From Candidatus Bipolaricaulota bacterium (lineage in GTDB: Bacteria; Bipolaricaulota; Bipolaricaulia; M55B111): a stretch of DNA of 15,442 bases. A program made the translations under genes and the position numbers. The notes under the pieces were generated by a model, which saw nothing but the letters and a program-made list of their open reading frames with translations, was not told where the DNA came from and ran no database searches. This document shows positions 6,716-12,843 of the stretch, in pieces. The stretch is taken from NCBI GenBank assembly GCA_018334595.1, contig JAGXLQ010000015.1, forward strand, positions 1 to 15,442, written 5' to 3'. Position 1 is the first letter of the stretch. Every line of letters starts with the position of its first letter.

Positions 6716-9076
6716 ATGAAAAACGAGATCACCAACGAACGGACGTACAGGGACTTGGAGTTCTCCAAGTTAAAAAAGATCGTAAAAGGCTTTGCCGTCT
6801 CCACCCTGGGAGAGGAGGGCGTGGACGAGCTGAAGCCGACCAGCGACAAGGAGAAAATTGAGCGGGAGCTCTCACTGGTCAGCGAATGCCGCGACTTGTT
6901 CGAAAAACCGGACCGGTTTACCCTGGGCGAGGTACGCGACCTCAGCGGCCTAATCGAGGCAGCCCAGGAGCACCCACCGTTGGAGGCCGAGGACTTCCTC
7001 ACGATCAGCGGTTCGTTGGAAAACGGCGCAGAGGCCAGGGAATACATAATGGACCTTCCCGAGGAGGAGGGCCCTCACCTCAAACAACTGGCGCGGAGCA
7101 TCGACGAGTTTGGGGTGCTAAGAAGCGAGGTCCGCGAGAAGATAGATCGGCGTGGAGAGATCAGAGACACTGCCACCCAACGTCTCTTCAACCTGCTGAA
7201 GAAGAAGCGGAGGACCGAATCGGGGATAAAGAAGAGTCTGAACCAGTTCATGGACGACCACGCCAGCCTGATCCAGGACAGGGTAGTAGTCCAGAGGTCA
7301 AACAGGCTGGCCATACCCCTGAGGAGTTCCGCTAAAGAGCGTGTTGATTGCGTGATCCACGGTAGTTCAAACTCCGGCAGGACCCTGTTCGCGGAACCGT
7401 CGCAGGCCGTAAAGCTGAACAACGAACTAAAGGACCTTATCTCCGAGATCCATGAGGAAAAAAAGAGGATTCGGGGGGAACTTACCGACCTGTTTCTGTC
7501 CCGGAAGAACAAGGTCGCCCGGACACAAAGGACCGTGAAAAAATTGGATTCCGTCTACGCCAGGGCCGAGTTTTCCCAGGAATATTCCTGCTCCCACCCC
7601 AGGATCAACAGAGACGGGGGAATCAACCTCATAGACGCTAGGCACCCCCTCCTGGACCAATCGGAGGTCGTTCCCGTGTCCATAAGGATCGGGGGAGTCG
7701 AACAGGGGGCAACGATAACGGGGCCCAATACTGGCGGTAAGACGGTAACACTCAAGACGATAGGACTCCTCTCGTTGATGATACAGTCGGGGATACCGGT
7801 ACCCGCTTCCATAGATAGTGAAATCGAGGTCTACGACGAAATATATAGCGACATCGGGGACGAACAGAGCATAGAGCAGAGCCTCTCGACCTTTTCTTCC
7901 CACATGGGCAATATCGTCGACATCCTGGACAGGGCGGAGTCGAACAGCCTCGTCCTGCTGGATGAGCTCGGAGCGGGTACGGACCCGGAGGAAGGAGCGG
8001 CCCTCGGTCTGGCCGTTCTCGACAACCTCCTCGAGAACGGTGTTAGGTTTGCCGTAACCACACATTACACCGCCATCAAGAATTACTCGTTTAACCACCC
8101 CAACCTGTCCACCTTCTCGGTTGATTTCGATCCGGACGAGCTGAAGCCCACATACCACATACTCGAGGGCGTACCCGGGAAGAGCAACGCGTTTATCATC
8201 GCCGGGCGGCTGGGGTTGTCGGACGAAATCATCTCCCACGCGGAGAACTTCCTCAACGAGGGTAAGATCGAGACGGAAAACATCATACAGGAACTCGTAG
8301 AGGAAAAGAGGAAGGTCAGAGACAGAAGCGAGGAGATGAAAAAAGAGCTCGAGCGCGCCCGGAGGATAAAAGAGGAATACAAGGAAAAAGTTCAACGGAT
8401 CAAGGCGGACAAGCGAAATGCGCTGCAGGAAAAGATCCGCGAGTTAGACAGGCTCTTGTCCCGGGCCAAGGGAGAGGTGGAAAACGCCATCGCCGACTCC
8501 AAGGATTACGACAAGGAAGAGGCGAGGGAATCGCTCAAGAGGGTTGAGGACCTGGAAGGAGAACTTAACCAAGGGAGGGAAACGCTTAGAGAGGAAGAGA
8601 GGGACAAGACGCTTTCCCTGGCCGGCCTTTCAGAGGGCCAACGGGTCGAGGTAAAAAGCGCCGGCGAGGAGGGCGTGGTCACTCGCATCAAAGGTGAAAA
8701 TGCCATACTCGTAGACGTAAACGGGATAAACCTGTCGACGGAACTCAGCGATCTCCGGTCGGCTGACCGTAACGAAGCAAAGGGCGGAAAAGGGACTCGG
8801 AGTTCAAAGGTAGACTACGACAAGTTCTCCGGGTCGGCGGGACTGGAGCTCAACGTAAGGGGAATGACGGTCCGAGAGGCTCTACGAGAGGTCGACACCT
8901 ACCTTGATCGACTTATAAGGGCGGATAGGACGAAGGGGCGTATCCTTCACGGAAAGGGAACGGGCAAGCTGCGGAGAAATATTCGTGACCATCTGCGGGG
9001 CTCCGACCTGATCAAGACCTGCTACGGCCCACCACCGTCCGAAGGCGGCGAAGGAGTCACTGTCTTCGAACTATAG
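6716..9076 (+). CDS. mutS2: Endonuclease MutS2 (MutS-type ATPase with C-terminal Smr domain)
   Basis: MutS2 proteins are dimeric ATPases with an Smr nuclease domain. They are linked to suppression of recombination and, in some bacteria, to rescue of collided ribosomes. The 786 residues are full length. The N-terminal MutS core includes FAEPSQAVKLNNEL (225-238). The ATPase has Walker A GPNTGGKT (336-343), Walker B LLDELGAGTDP (414-424) and the TTHY switch (448-451). A long coiled coil spans about 505-635, then a small beta-barrel segment (638-680). The Smr domain (709-786) shows LELNVRGM and HGKGTG (745-750). The typical LDLRG is LELNVRG. The start has only a weak GAGA (6707-6710) site 5 nt upstream. 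It is the last gene of the operon, 46 nt after rlpA. Confidence 0.97.
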   Translation: MKNEITNERTYRDLEFSKLKKIVKGFAVSTLGEEGVDELKPTSDKEKIERELSLVSECRDLFEKPDRFTLGEVRDLSGLIEAAQEHPPLEAEDFLTISGSLENGAEAREYIMDLPEEEGPHLKQLARSIDEFGVLRSEVREKIDRRGEIRDTATQRLFNLLKKKRRTESGIKKSLNQFMDDHASLIQDRVVVQRSNRLAIPLRSSAKERVDCVIHGSSNSGRTLFAEPSQAVKLNNELKDLISEIHEEKKRIRGELTDLFLSRKNKVARTQRTVKKLDSVYARAEFSQEYSCSHPRINRDGGINLIDARHPLLDQSEVVPVSIRIGGVEQGATITGPNTGGKTVTLKTIGLLSLMIQSGIPVPASIDSEIEVYDEIYSDIGDEQSIEQSLSTFSSHMGNIVDILDRAESNSLVLLDELGAGTDPEEGAALGLAVLDNLLENGVRFAVTTHYTAIKNYSFNHPNLSTFSVDFDPDELKPTYHILEGVPGKSNAFIIAGRLGLSDEIISHAENFLNEGKIETENIIQELVEEKRKVRDRSEEMKKELERARRIKEEYKEKVQRIKADKRNALQEKIRELDRLLSRAKGEVENAIADSKDYDKEEARESLKRVEDLEGELNQGRETLREEERDKTLSLAGLSEGQRVEVKSAGEEGVVTRIKGENAILVDVNGINLSTELSDLRSADRNEAKGGKGTRSSKVDYDKFSGSAGLELNVRGMTVREALREVDTYLDRLIRADRTKGRILHGKGTGKLRRNIRDHLRGSDLIKTCYGPPPSEGGEGVTVFEL

Positions 9077-9099
9077 GTAAGAACAGCCTAGATCACCCC

Positions 9100-9128
9100 T
9101 TGACTCAACCCCCACCATCAATTATAAT
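9100..9128 (+). promoter_or_regulatory. Strong sigma70-like promoter just after mutS2, with no protein gene downstream
   Basis: TTGACT (9100-9105) and a perfect TATAAT (9123-9128) are 17 nt apart. The promoter starts 24 nt after the mutS2 stop and reads towards the spacer before the convergent DUF5317-type gene. No ribosome binding site plus open frame follows on this strand, so it may drive a non-coding RNA. Confidence 0.55.
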
Positions 9129-9130
9129 CT

Positions 9131-9188
9131 CTCGAATTTATACAATAGAGCATCTGGGAATATAGTTCGAGCTGATCTTTATTTTTTT
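9131..9188 (+). terminator. Candidate intrinsic terminator of the mutS2 operon
   Basis: CTCGAA (9131-9136) pairs with TTCGAG (9166-9171), with TATA arms inside, followed by TTTATTTTTTT at 9178-9188. A longer alternative pairs AGATCA (9090-9095) with TGATCT (9173-9178), which would place the stem directly against the T-tract. The loop is long, so the call is moderate. The neighbouring promoter would start transcription near 9135, inside the 5' arm, so RNA from that promoter would not form this hairpin. Confidence 0.4.
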
Positions 9189-9425
9189 GTCGGTAATATA
9201 ATCGTTATATAGATACCTACGCCGCAGAACATTGGAGAGGGTAAAAGCCCGGGCGCGGCGCCGGGAAGTCCGAGACTTGGTGTCAACCATAATATAGGGT
9301 TCATAGCCCAACGGTCCAGGGTTTGTAGCGCTCCTCAGCCTCCTTGGAAGCGTCAATTTTTCCCAGGCCGGTTAAGGTTGCTGTTCGACTCAGCAAGGGC
9401 AAGGGAAACCTGGCCCTCTTTGTTC
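9135..9425 (+). ncRNA. Candidate structured non-coding RNA, class unknown
   Basis: This covers most of the 353-nt spacer between mutS2 and the convergent DUF5317-type gene. After an A/T-rich start, 9215-9425 is richer in G/C and offers many short hairpins: GGGT/GCCC (9239-9242/9247-9250), CCCGG/CCGGG (9248-9252/9261-9265), AAGTC/GACTT (9266-9270/9274-9278), GGGT/GCCC (9297-9300/9306-9309), and TTGCTG/CAGCAA with a seven-base TTCGACT loop (9378-9383/9391-9396). The last is enclosed by CCAGG/CCTGG (9363-9367/9409-9413). TTGG (9232-9235) could pair with CCAA (9308-9311) to close a multi-branch core. I could not match it to RNase P, tmRNA, 6S, SRP or a riboswitch. Strand and ends follow the promoter at 9100 and are uncertain. 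Confidence 0.35.
9328..9361 (+). terminator. Weak candidate terminator inside the possible RNA region
   Basis: CGCTCC (9329-9334) can pair with GG and AGCG (9346-9347 and 9349-9352, one bulged A), followed after a few bases by five T's at 9357-9361. If used, the RNA from the 9100 promoter would end here at about 225 nt. The 11-nt loop and the gap before the T's make this weak. Confidence 0.25.
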
Positions 9426-9429
9426 TGGT

Positions 9430-9990
9430 TTAGCTACGGTTATTATCACTCACCATTCCAATACCCAAAAAGGCAACAAGGCCAAAAGCGACCAAAAGGT
9501 CTCCAAGGCTGAATGCAGTCGATAGGGGTAACCAATCAGGAATATACAACCAATCTCCAAAAAAATTCAAATATGTTGAACTACTCATCCTTATTACATT
9601 ACCATAAGTCTCATAATTTAGCAAACTCTCCGCGACGGCGTTTTGGCCAGCCCCCTGCAGGCTACGAACGGATGCCGGCATGTAACCTCCGTTTACAGAG
9701 ATGGCAATAAGGTTTGCCAGCCCCCCGATACCCATCAATGATACCTGCCAGATTCTAAGGTTTATCAGGACAAACACGGCGAGGAACCCGTAAGAGAGGA
9801 AATGAAGGTAATTGGTACCCCAGGCAATCAACGGATCTTGGGTAAACAGAGGAAAGATAAGCACCTGAACGACCAGGGCGAGCAATACTAACGGTAATCC
9901 CCTTAGGGGATAATCGTCCAAATTGTTCAACGAACCGCCCCTGAGCAGGCCAATCAACAAACCGATAACTACCGCCCACAGGAAAAACAT
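9430..9990 (-). CDS. DUF5317-type integral membrane protein
   Basis: A 186-residue polytopic membrane protein with about five or six hydrophobic segments. It resembles the DUF5317 family, whose function is not known. Family-like features are an N-terminal GLLIGLLRGGSL helix, a LRGLPLVLLALVVQ segment, ISVNGGYMPAS (97-107), and FGDWLYIPDWLPLS followed by FSLGDLLVAFGLV (144-172). The ATG at 9990 overlaps the stop of the HD-GYP gene by one base (TAATG), so translation is probably coupled. A purine-rich AAGGAAAAGAAG precedes it. The coupling suggests it works with the membrane HD-GYP protein, for example as a partner or sensor subunit; that is inference. Confidence 0.85.
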   Translation of the reverse strand: MFFLWAVVIGLLIGLLRGGSLNNLDDYPLRGLPLVLLALVVQVLIFPLFTQDPLIAWGTNYLHFLSYGFLAVFVLINLRIWQVSLMGIGGLANLIAISVNGGYMPASVRSLQGAGQNAVAESLLNYETYGNVIRMSSSTYLNFFGDWLYIPDWLPLSTAFSLGDLLVAFGLVAFLGIGMVSDNNRS

Positions 9991-11252
9991 TATTCTTCTT
10001 TTCCTTCCATTATCTTAAAGAACGCATCCACTGCATCCGGATCCAGCTTCACCCCGGCCATCTCATTGATCTCCTGTAAGGCGACTTCCTCGGGCAACGG
10101 TCCCCGATATGGCCTCTCTGTGACCAACGCATTCCAAACGTCCGCCACGGCAATTATCCTTGAACCAAGAGGGATCTCCTTGCTCTCGAGTCCATCTGGA
10201 TAGCCGCTGCCGTCCCAACGCTCGTGCTCGTGCCTCACGTCATCAACGGAATCCTTGTATATCTTCAACTCACTTAATATATCAGCCCCAACGACCGGAT
10301 GTTCCTTCATAACCTCCCACTCTTCATCGTTTAACTTACCAGGTTTCAACAATATACTGTCGGGCGTACCCAGCTTGCCAATATCGTGAACGCGTGCGGC
10401 CGAGACGATTGCCTCCTTTTTTTCTGGGTTGACCTTCATCTCATCAGCAATTTTTGCGGTGAGATCACCGACGGATTCCGAGTGTTCGTGGGTATATGGG
10501 TCCCTCTTGGACAGCAGTTCCATCATCTTCTCAAACGTTCGCTTGGCCTGACGCCGAAGCTCCAGATAGCCCTTGAGGGACGTATTGACCAGCAGGAGAA
10601 GGATGGCCACAAAAAACAGGTTCCAGGGGGAACTCTCGTATACCACGGCAATCAATATCGCCAGCACTCCCAGAGACATGACCTGAATATGGAGGTTGCG
10701 CAGGCTAAATTTCAGCTGGTAGGTGAAGCTCGTCCCTTCGGTAAGAGAAATAATCCCGGAGACGAGGGAGATATTTACAACGGTATAGGCAACAAAGGCA
10801 ATCAAGGGGGGAGCGTAATCGTATGGCTGCGTGAACGGAGCTGATGTACCCCCAGTTGCCCGAAATACAAGCCACCCAACCCAAATTGAAATAACTATCT
10901 GAGCGGTATTGAATCCAATCTTCTCGAGGGCCATAAAAAAAGTCGCGCCGTCAATGAGATTACTCGTCCTGATTACGGTTTCCGACAACAGCAACGACAG
11001 AAGGCCAACCCCCATAGCCAGGGGAAGTCCACCAATCAACAGGGCACCGATATAGACGGCCCCAGAAACCGATACCATCAGGTTGGGAAGTAATTCCTCC
11101 TGATAAATCTCGGAGAGGAACGAGGCCACCACAAAGAAAATTAAAGTCTTAAAAGGAAAACCGTCTATATCAAATCCCAAGTAGGTGTAAAACCCGGAGT
11201 AGGCCCCCACGGCTAATATTATCCAAAAATAAATGCGCGCCTTTATAGGCAA
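9990..11252 (-). CDS. Membrane-anchored HD-GYP domain protein (candidate cyclic-di-GMP phosphodiesterase)
   Basis: HD-GYP domains hydrolyse cyclic di-GMP (some act on cGAMP). The N-terminal 230 residues hold about seven or eight hydrophobic segments that look like an integral membrane sensor. A short linker (LELRRQAKRTFEKMMELLSKRD) leads into the HD-GYP domain, about 236-415. Catalytic motifs are complete: HDIGK (289-293), EHP (317-319), HEHERWDGSGYP (341-352) and ADVWNALVTERPYR. The frame extends to a TTG at 11264, but GGAGG (11262-11258) lies inside that extension and sits 5 nt before the TTG at 11252. I therefore start at 11252, giving 420 residues. No GGDEF or receiver domain is present. 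A strong promoter lies about 50 nt upstream, and the stop is fused to the next start. The substrate is inferred from the family. Confidence 0.93.
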   Translation of the reverse strand: MPIKARIYFWIILAVGAYSGFYTYLGFDIDGFPFKTLIFFVVASFLSEIYQEELLPNLMVSVSGAVYIGALLIGGLPLAMGVGLLSLLLSETVIRTSNLIDGATFFMALEKIGFNTAQIVISIWVGWLVFRATGGTSAPFTQPYDYAPPLIAFVAYTVVNISLVSGIISLTEGTSFTYQLKFSLRNLHIQVMSLGVLAILIAVVYESSPWNLFFVAILLLLVNTSLKGYLELRRQAKRTFEKMMELLSKRDPYTHEHSESVGDLTAKIADEMKVNPEKKEAIVSAARVHDIGKLGTPDSILLKPGKLNDEEWEVMKEHPVVGADILSELKIYKDSVDDVRHEHERWDGSGYPDGLESKEIPLGSRIIAVADVWNALVTERPYRGPLPEEVALQEINEMAGVKLDPDAVDAFFKIMEGKEE

Positions 11253-11298
11253 GAAAACCTCCAATGTGTCTACGTGCTAGAGATATCAAACTAAGGTC

Positions 11299-11327
11299 AT
11301 TATAAAAGCGCCCGTCTACCTTTTCAA
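11299..11327 (-). promoter_or_regulatory. Promoter of the HD-GYP / DUF5317 pair
   Basis: Read on the - strand, TTGAAA (11327-11322) and a perfect TATAAT (11304-11299) are 17 nt apart. Transcription would begin near 11292, giving a leader of about 40 nt before the preferred TTG start at 11252. Confidence 0.65.
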
Positions 11328-11335
11328 AACCACCT

Positions 11336-11360
11336 CCCCAATTTCGGGGCTTTGTTTGGC
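11336..11360. terminator. Short hairpin between the small membrane protein gene and the HD-GYP promoter
   Basis: CCCC (11336-11339) and GGGG (11346-11349) flank a six-base loop. On the - strand a G-U pair extends the stem and GGTTTTG follows; on the + strand CTTTGTTT follows. The stem is only 4-5 bp, so it may slow rather than stop transcription coming from the small gene upstream. Confidence 0.25.
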
Positions 11361-11364
11361 TCGA

Positions 11365-11508
11365 CTAACCCCACTTAAAGGTGGCGCCAACGAGCAACGA
11401 AAAAGCAACTATGGTCAACAGGACGGAAATACCTCTTACGCCAGCAACCCTACCTACGAGCTCGGTCAATTTGTGTGCAGCATTGTTTGAGTTTTTGCCC
11501 CATTTCAT
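11365..11508 (-). CDS. Small single-span membrane protein, 47 aa, unrecognised
   Basis: The reading frame runs from ATG (11508-11506) to TAG (11367-11365) and encodes 47 residues. The ribosome binding site AGGAGG (11523-11518) lies 9 nt upstream, as good as any in the window. The N-terminal half is polar and basic (MKWGKNSNNAAHKLTELVGR). Residues about 27-43 (GISVLLTIVAFSLLVGA) form one membrane span, and the chain ends TFKWG. It lies 112 nt upstream of the HD-GYP start on the same strand and could read into that pair past a weak hairpin. I know no family for it. Toxin-like, regulatory and subunit roles all fit proteins of this shape, and nothing here selects one. Confidence 0.7.
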   Translation of the reverse strand: MKWGKNSNNAAHKLTELVGRVAGVRGISVLLTIVAFSLLVGATFKWG

Positions 11509-11591
11509 GTTTGTATACCTCCTATTGGTATAAAAAGTGAATGTTTGGTAAATAAAAGAAAAATAAGTACCTTCGCCAGTACCAAAGAGTT

Positions 11592-11618
11592 AAAAAAATT
11601 AGAAAAAAGAGAAAAAAA
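11592..11618. other. Phased A-tracts, predicted intrinsically curved DNA
   Basis: Runs of 7, 6 and 7 A's occupy 11592-11598, 11603-11608 and 11612-11618, with centres about 10.5 and 9.5 bp apart. That spacing matches the helical repeat, so the bends should add up. The block lies between the 47-aa gene and the palindrome at 11648. Read as RNA on the - strand it would be three U-runs in the leader. Confidence 0.5.
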
Positions 11619-11647
11619 TTGCATAGAACGTAAAACATAAGATACAC

Positions 11648-11676
11648 CTATAATCCAGTTCACAACTGGATTATAG
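11648..11676. repeat. Perfect inverted repeat with 13-bp arms and a 3-nt centre
   Basis: CTATAATCCAGTT (11648-11660) and AACTGGATTATAG (11664-11676) are exact reverse complements around CAC. It carries a TATAAT on each strand. No long T-run follows directly on either side, so it is not a textbook terminator. It lies 71 nt downstream of the TIM-barrel gene and 140 nt upstream of the 47-aa gene, both on the - strand. It could be an operator, an RNA hairpin or a terminator without a good U-tract. Confidence 0.85.
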
Positions 11677-11697
11677 CGGAACCTAAGCAATTTTCAG
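11670..11697 (-). promoter_or_regulatory. Possible promoter for the 47-aa membrane protein gene
   Basis: On the - strand CTGAAA (11697-11692) and TATAAT (11675-11670) are 16 nt apart. The -10 box sits inside the palindrome. The leader would be about 155 nt and U-rich. The -35 match is modest. Confidence 0.3.
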
Positions 11698-11746
11698 TAT
11701 ATCAGGAATCCTGGATAAAATCAAACAATGGGGGAGTAAGTTTTCT

Positions 11747-12604
11747 TTAGGTCGAGAGAACCCCGAGGACGGTTTTAATCAATTCGAGTGAGTCTACGAC
11801 GTCGTCAACTGTGTACAGCTCCAGTGTCATTTTCTTCTCGCCTTCCTGCTGTAGTACCCGGGAGAAGAGATTTTGAAAGTCTAAGTTCCCGGCACCCAAC
11901 CTCAGATGTTCGTCCTCGCTACCCAGGTTATCGTGCAGGTGCAGGTAACTGGGTTCAAGTTCAAGGAAGTCCTCCAGAGACGAGGAGACGTTTGCGTGCC
12001 CCACGTCGAGAATGAAGCTCATTCCATCGACCTCGTTCAAAACCCTCTTTAACTCGGGGAGGGTATCACAGAGGCCAAAGGGTAAGTTCTCCACGAAGAG
12101 CGTTACGTCGTGTGACCGATTGTACCGGGCAATATCTTTTAGCGACGAGATTGAGTTTTCCAGATATTGTTCACGTGGCTGTTTTAGATAATTGAGGGCC
12201 TTCACGTCCGGCAAGGATTGATTGAGGGCCAGGTACCCCGGATGGATTACCAGGTCCTCCGCACCTACCTCTACGGCGAGATCTATGCTGTTTAACGCCT
12301 CATCGACGAAAGCACGCCGGACGGCTGGGTGTGGGTGTGCGATATCGTCAAAGAGGAAGGGGACGTGAAGAGAATAGTCTATATCCCGGGATTCCTTAAG
12401 GCGGCTGAGATCATCTAGCGCTTCGTTTTCTTCAAGGGGCTTCCCCAGCCCTATTTCGATCCTGTTTAGGCCCAACCCTGTCTCAAAGATCTCATTAATT
12501 GCTCTAACCGGATCATGGGGATACATAAGAGTGGATACACCCATATTCCAGTGACGGTTGAACCTCCGTGAAACCTCTTGCTCTATATCAGAAGATATAG
12601 ACAT
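11747..12604 (-). CDS. TIM-barrel protein of the sugar phosphate isomerase / AP-endonuclease-2 family
   Basis: The 285 residues fit the xylose-isomerase-like TIM-barrel family, which includes sugar epimerases, isomerases and endonuclease IV-like enzymes that bind divalent metals. Candidate metal or active-site residues occur at the expected strand ends: His80 (SLHVPF), His121 (VIHPGY), Glu172 (FVENLP), Asp200 and His203 (ILDVGHAN), His222/224 (LHLHDN), His233, and Glu262 (TLELY). The substrate cannot be told. An upstream TTG at 12637 would add 11 residues, but the ATG at 12604 follows GGAGG (12616-12612) by 7 nt and is preferred. The start codon lies within a small inverted repeat. The gene diverges from shc across a shared control region. 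Confidence 0.88.
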   Translation of the reverse strand: MSISSDIEQEVSRRFNRHWNMGVSTLMYPHDPVRAINEIFETGLGLNRIEIGLGKPLEENEALDDLSRLKESRDIDYSLHVPFLFDDIAHPHPAVRRAFVDEALNSIDLAVEVGAEDLVIHPGYLALNQSLPDVKALNYLKQPREQYLENSISSLKDIARYNRSHDVTLFVENLPFGLCDTLPELKRVLNEVDGMSFILDVGHANVSSSLEDFLELEPSYLHLHDNLGSEDEHLRLGAGNLDFQNLFSRVLQQEGEKKMTLELYTVDDVVDSLELIKTVLGVLST

Positions 12605-12616
12605 CTTCTCCCCTCC
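12590..12616 (-). promoter_or_regulatory. Hairpin over the TIM-barrel gene start codon
   Basis: In the mRNA, AGAAGAU (12609-12603) can pair with AUCUUCU (12596-12590) over a six-base loop, placing the AUG (12604-12602) partly in the stem, directly beside the GGAGGGG site (12616-12610). This could reduce translation initiation unless it is opened. Confidence 0.4.
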
Positions 12617-12694
12617 AGCGCATTTGGACGGACCCAACTACGTATGGTAAACGTGTCCGGTGTCCGACTGCCCTAAGAATTATCCCTGTTGACT

Positions 12695-12728
12695 TTACAT
12701 TGTAACGGTAACGTGCCCGTCTTTTCAC
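12695..12728 (-). promoter_or_regulatory. Candidate promoter of the TIM-barrel gene, with palindromic box
   Basis: On the - strand GTGAAA (12728-12723) and TACAAT (12704-12699) are 18 nt apart. The -10 box lies within the palindrome TTACA-T-TGTAA (12695-12705). The transcript would begin near 12692, leaving a leader of about 88 nt. The -35 box is one mismatch from TTGAAA. Confidence 0.35.
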
Positions 12729-12808
12729 GTAACATCGCGCGAAAGAGCACGTACAGTTATGGGCAACTGGGCCGAGCATCTCTCCAGAACCGATTTCGGG
12801 GGGCTAGG

Positions 12809-12837
12809 TTGACATCGTAACATTGTTATGTTAACCT
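12809..12837 (+). promoter_or_regulatory. Candidate shc promoter with operator-like palindrome
   Basis: A perfect TTGACA (12809-12814) is followed 17 nt later by TAACCT (12832-12837), a weak -10. Between them lies TAACA-T-TGTTA (12818-12828), and the wider TAACAT/ATGTTA inverted repeat (12818-12833) overlaps the -10. A strong -35 with a poor -10 and a palindrome in the spacer is the usual layout of a regulated promoter. Confidence 0.5.
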
Positions 12838-12843
12838 ATTCTG

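Noticed and set aside
7427..8395. A 322-codon open frame on the - strand inside mutS2
   Set aside because: It lies wholly opposite a full-length, motif-complete MutS2. Its peptide has no recognisable motif and looks like a by-product of the purine-rich coding strand.
9239..9253. GGGTAAAAGCCCGGG, resembling the 3' end of ykkC-family (guanidine/ppGpp) riboswitches
   Set aside because: The conserved 5' half (CUAGGG...GGUCCGAGAG) is not found upstream and no downstream + gene exists to control.
9266..9309. Short matches to RNase P RNA (a GGGAAGTCCG block and TAGGGTTCAT)
   Set aside because: In RNase P these blocks are far apart and surrounded by other invariant segments, none of which were seen. 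The stretch is too short.
9138..9356. A 72-codon - strand frame in the spacer after mutS2
   Set aside because: No ribosome binding site precedes its TTG, the peptide is Arg-rich with no motif, and the region is better explained by hairpins.
11505..11690. A 61-codon - strand frame over the T-rich leader and palindrome
   Set aside because: It is made from T-runs read as Phe/Leu, has no ribosome binding site and overlaps the better-supported control region of the 47-aa gene.
12588..12779. A 63-codon - strand frame across the TIM-barrel start and its promoter region
   Set aside because: No ribosome binding site, no motif, and it conflicts with the real gene start at 12604.
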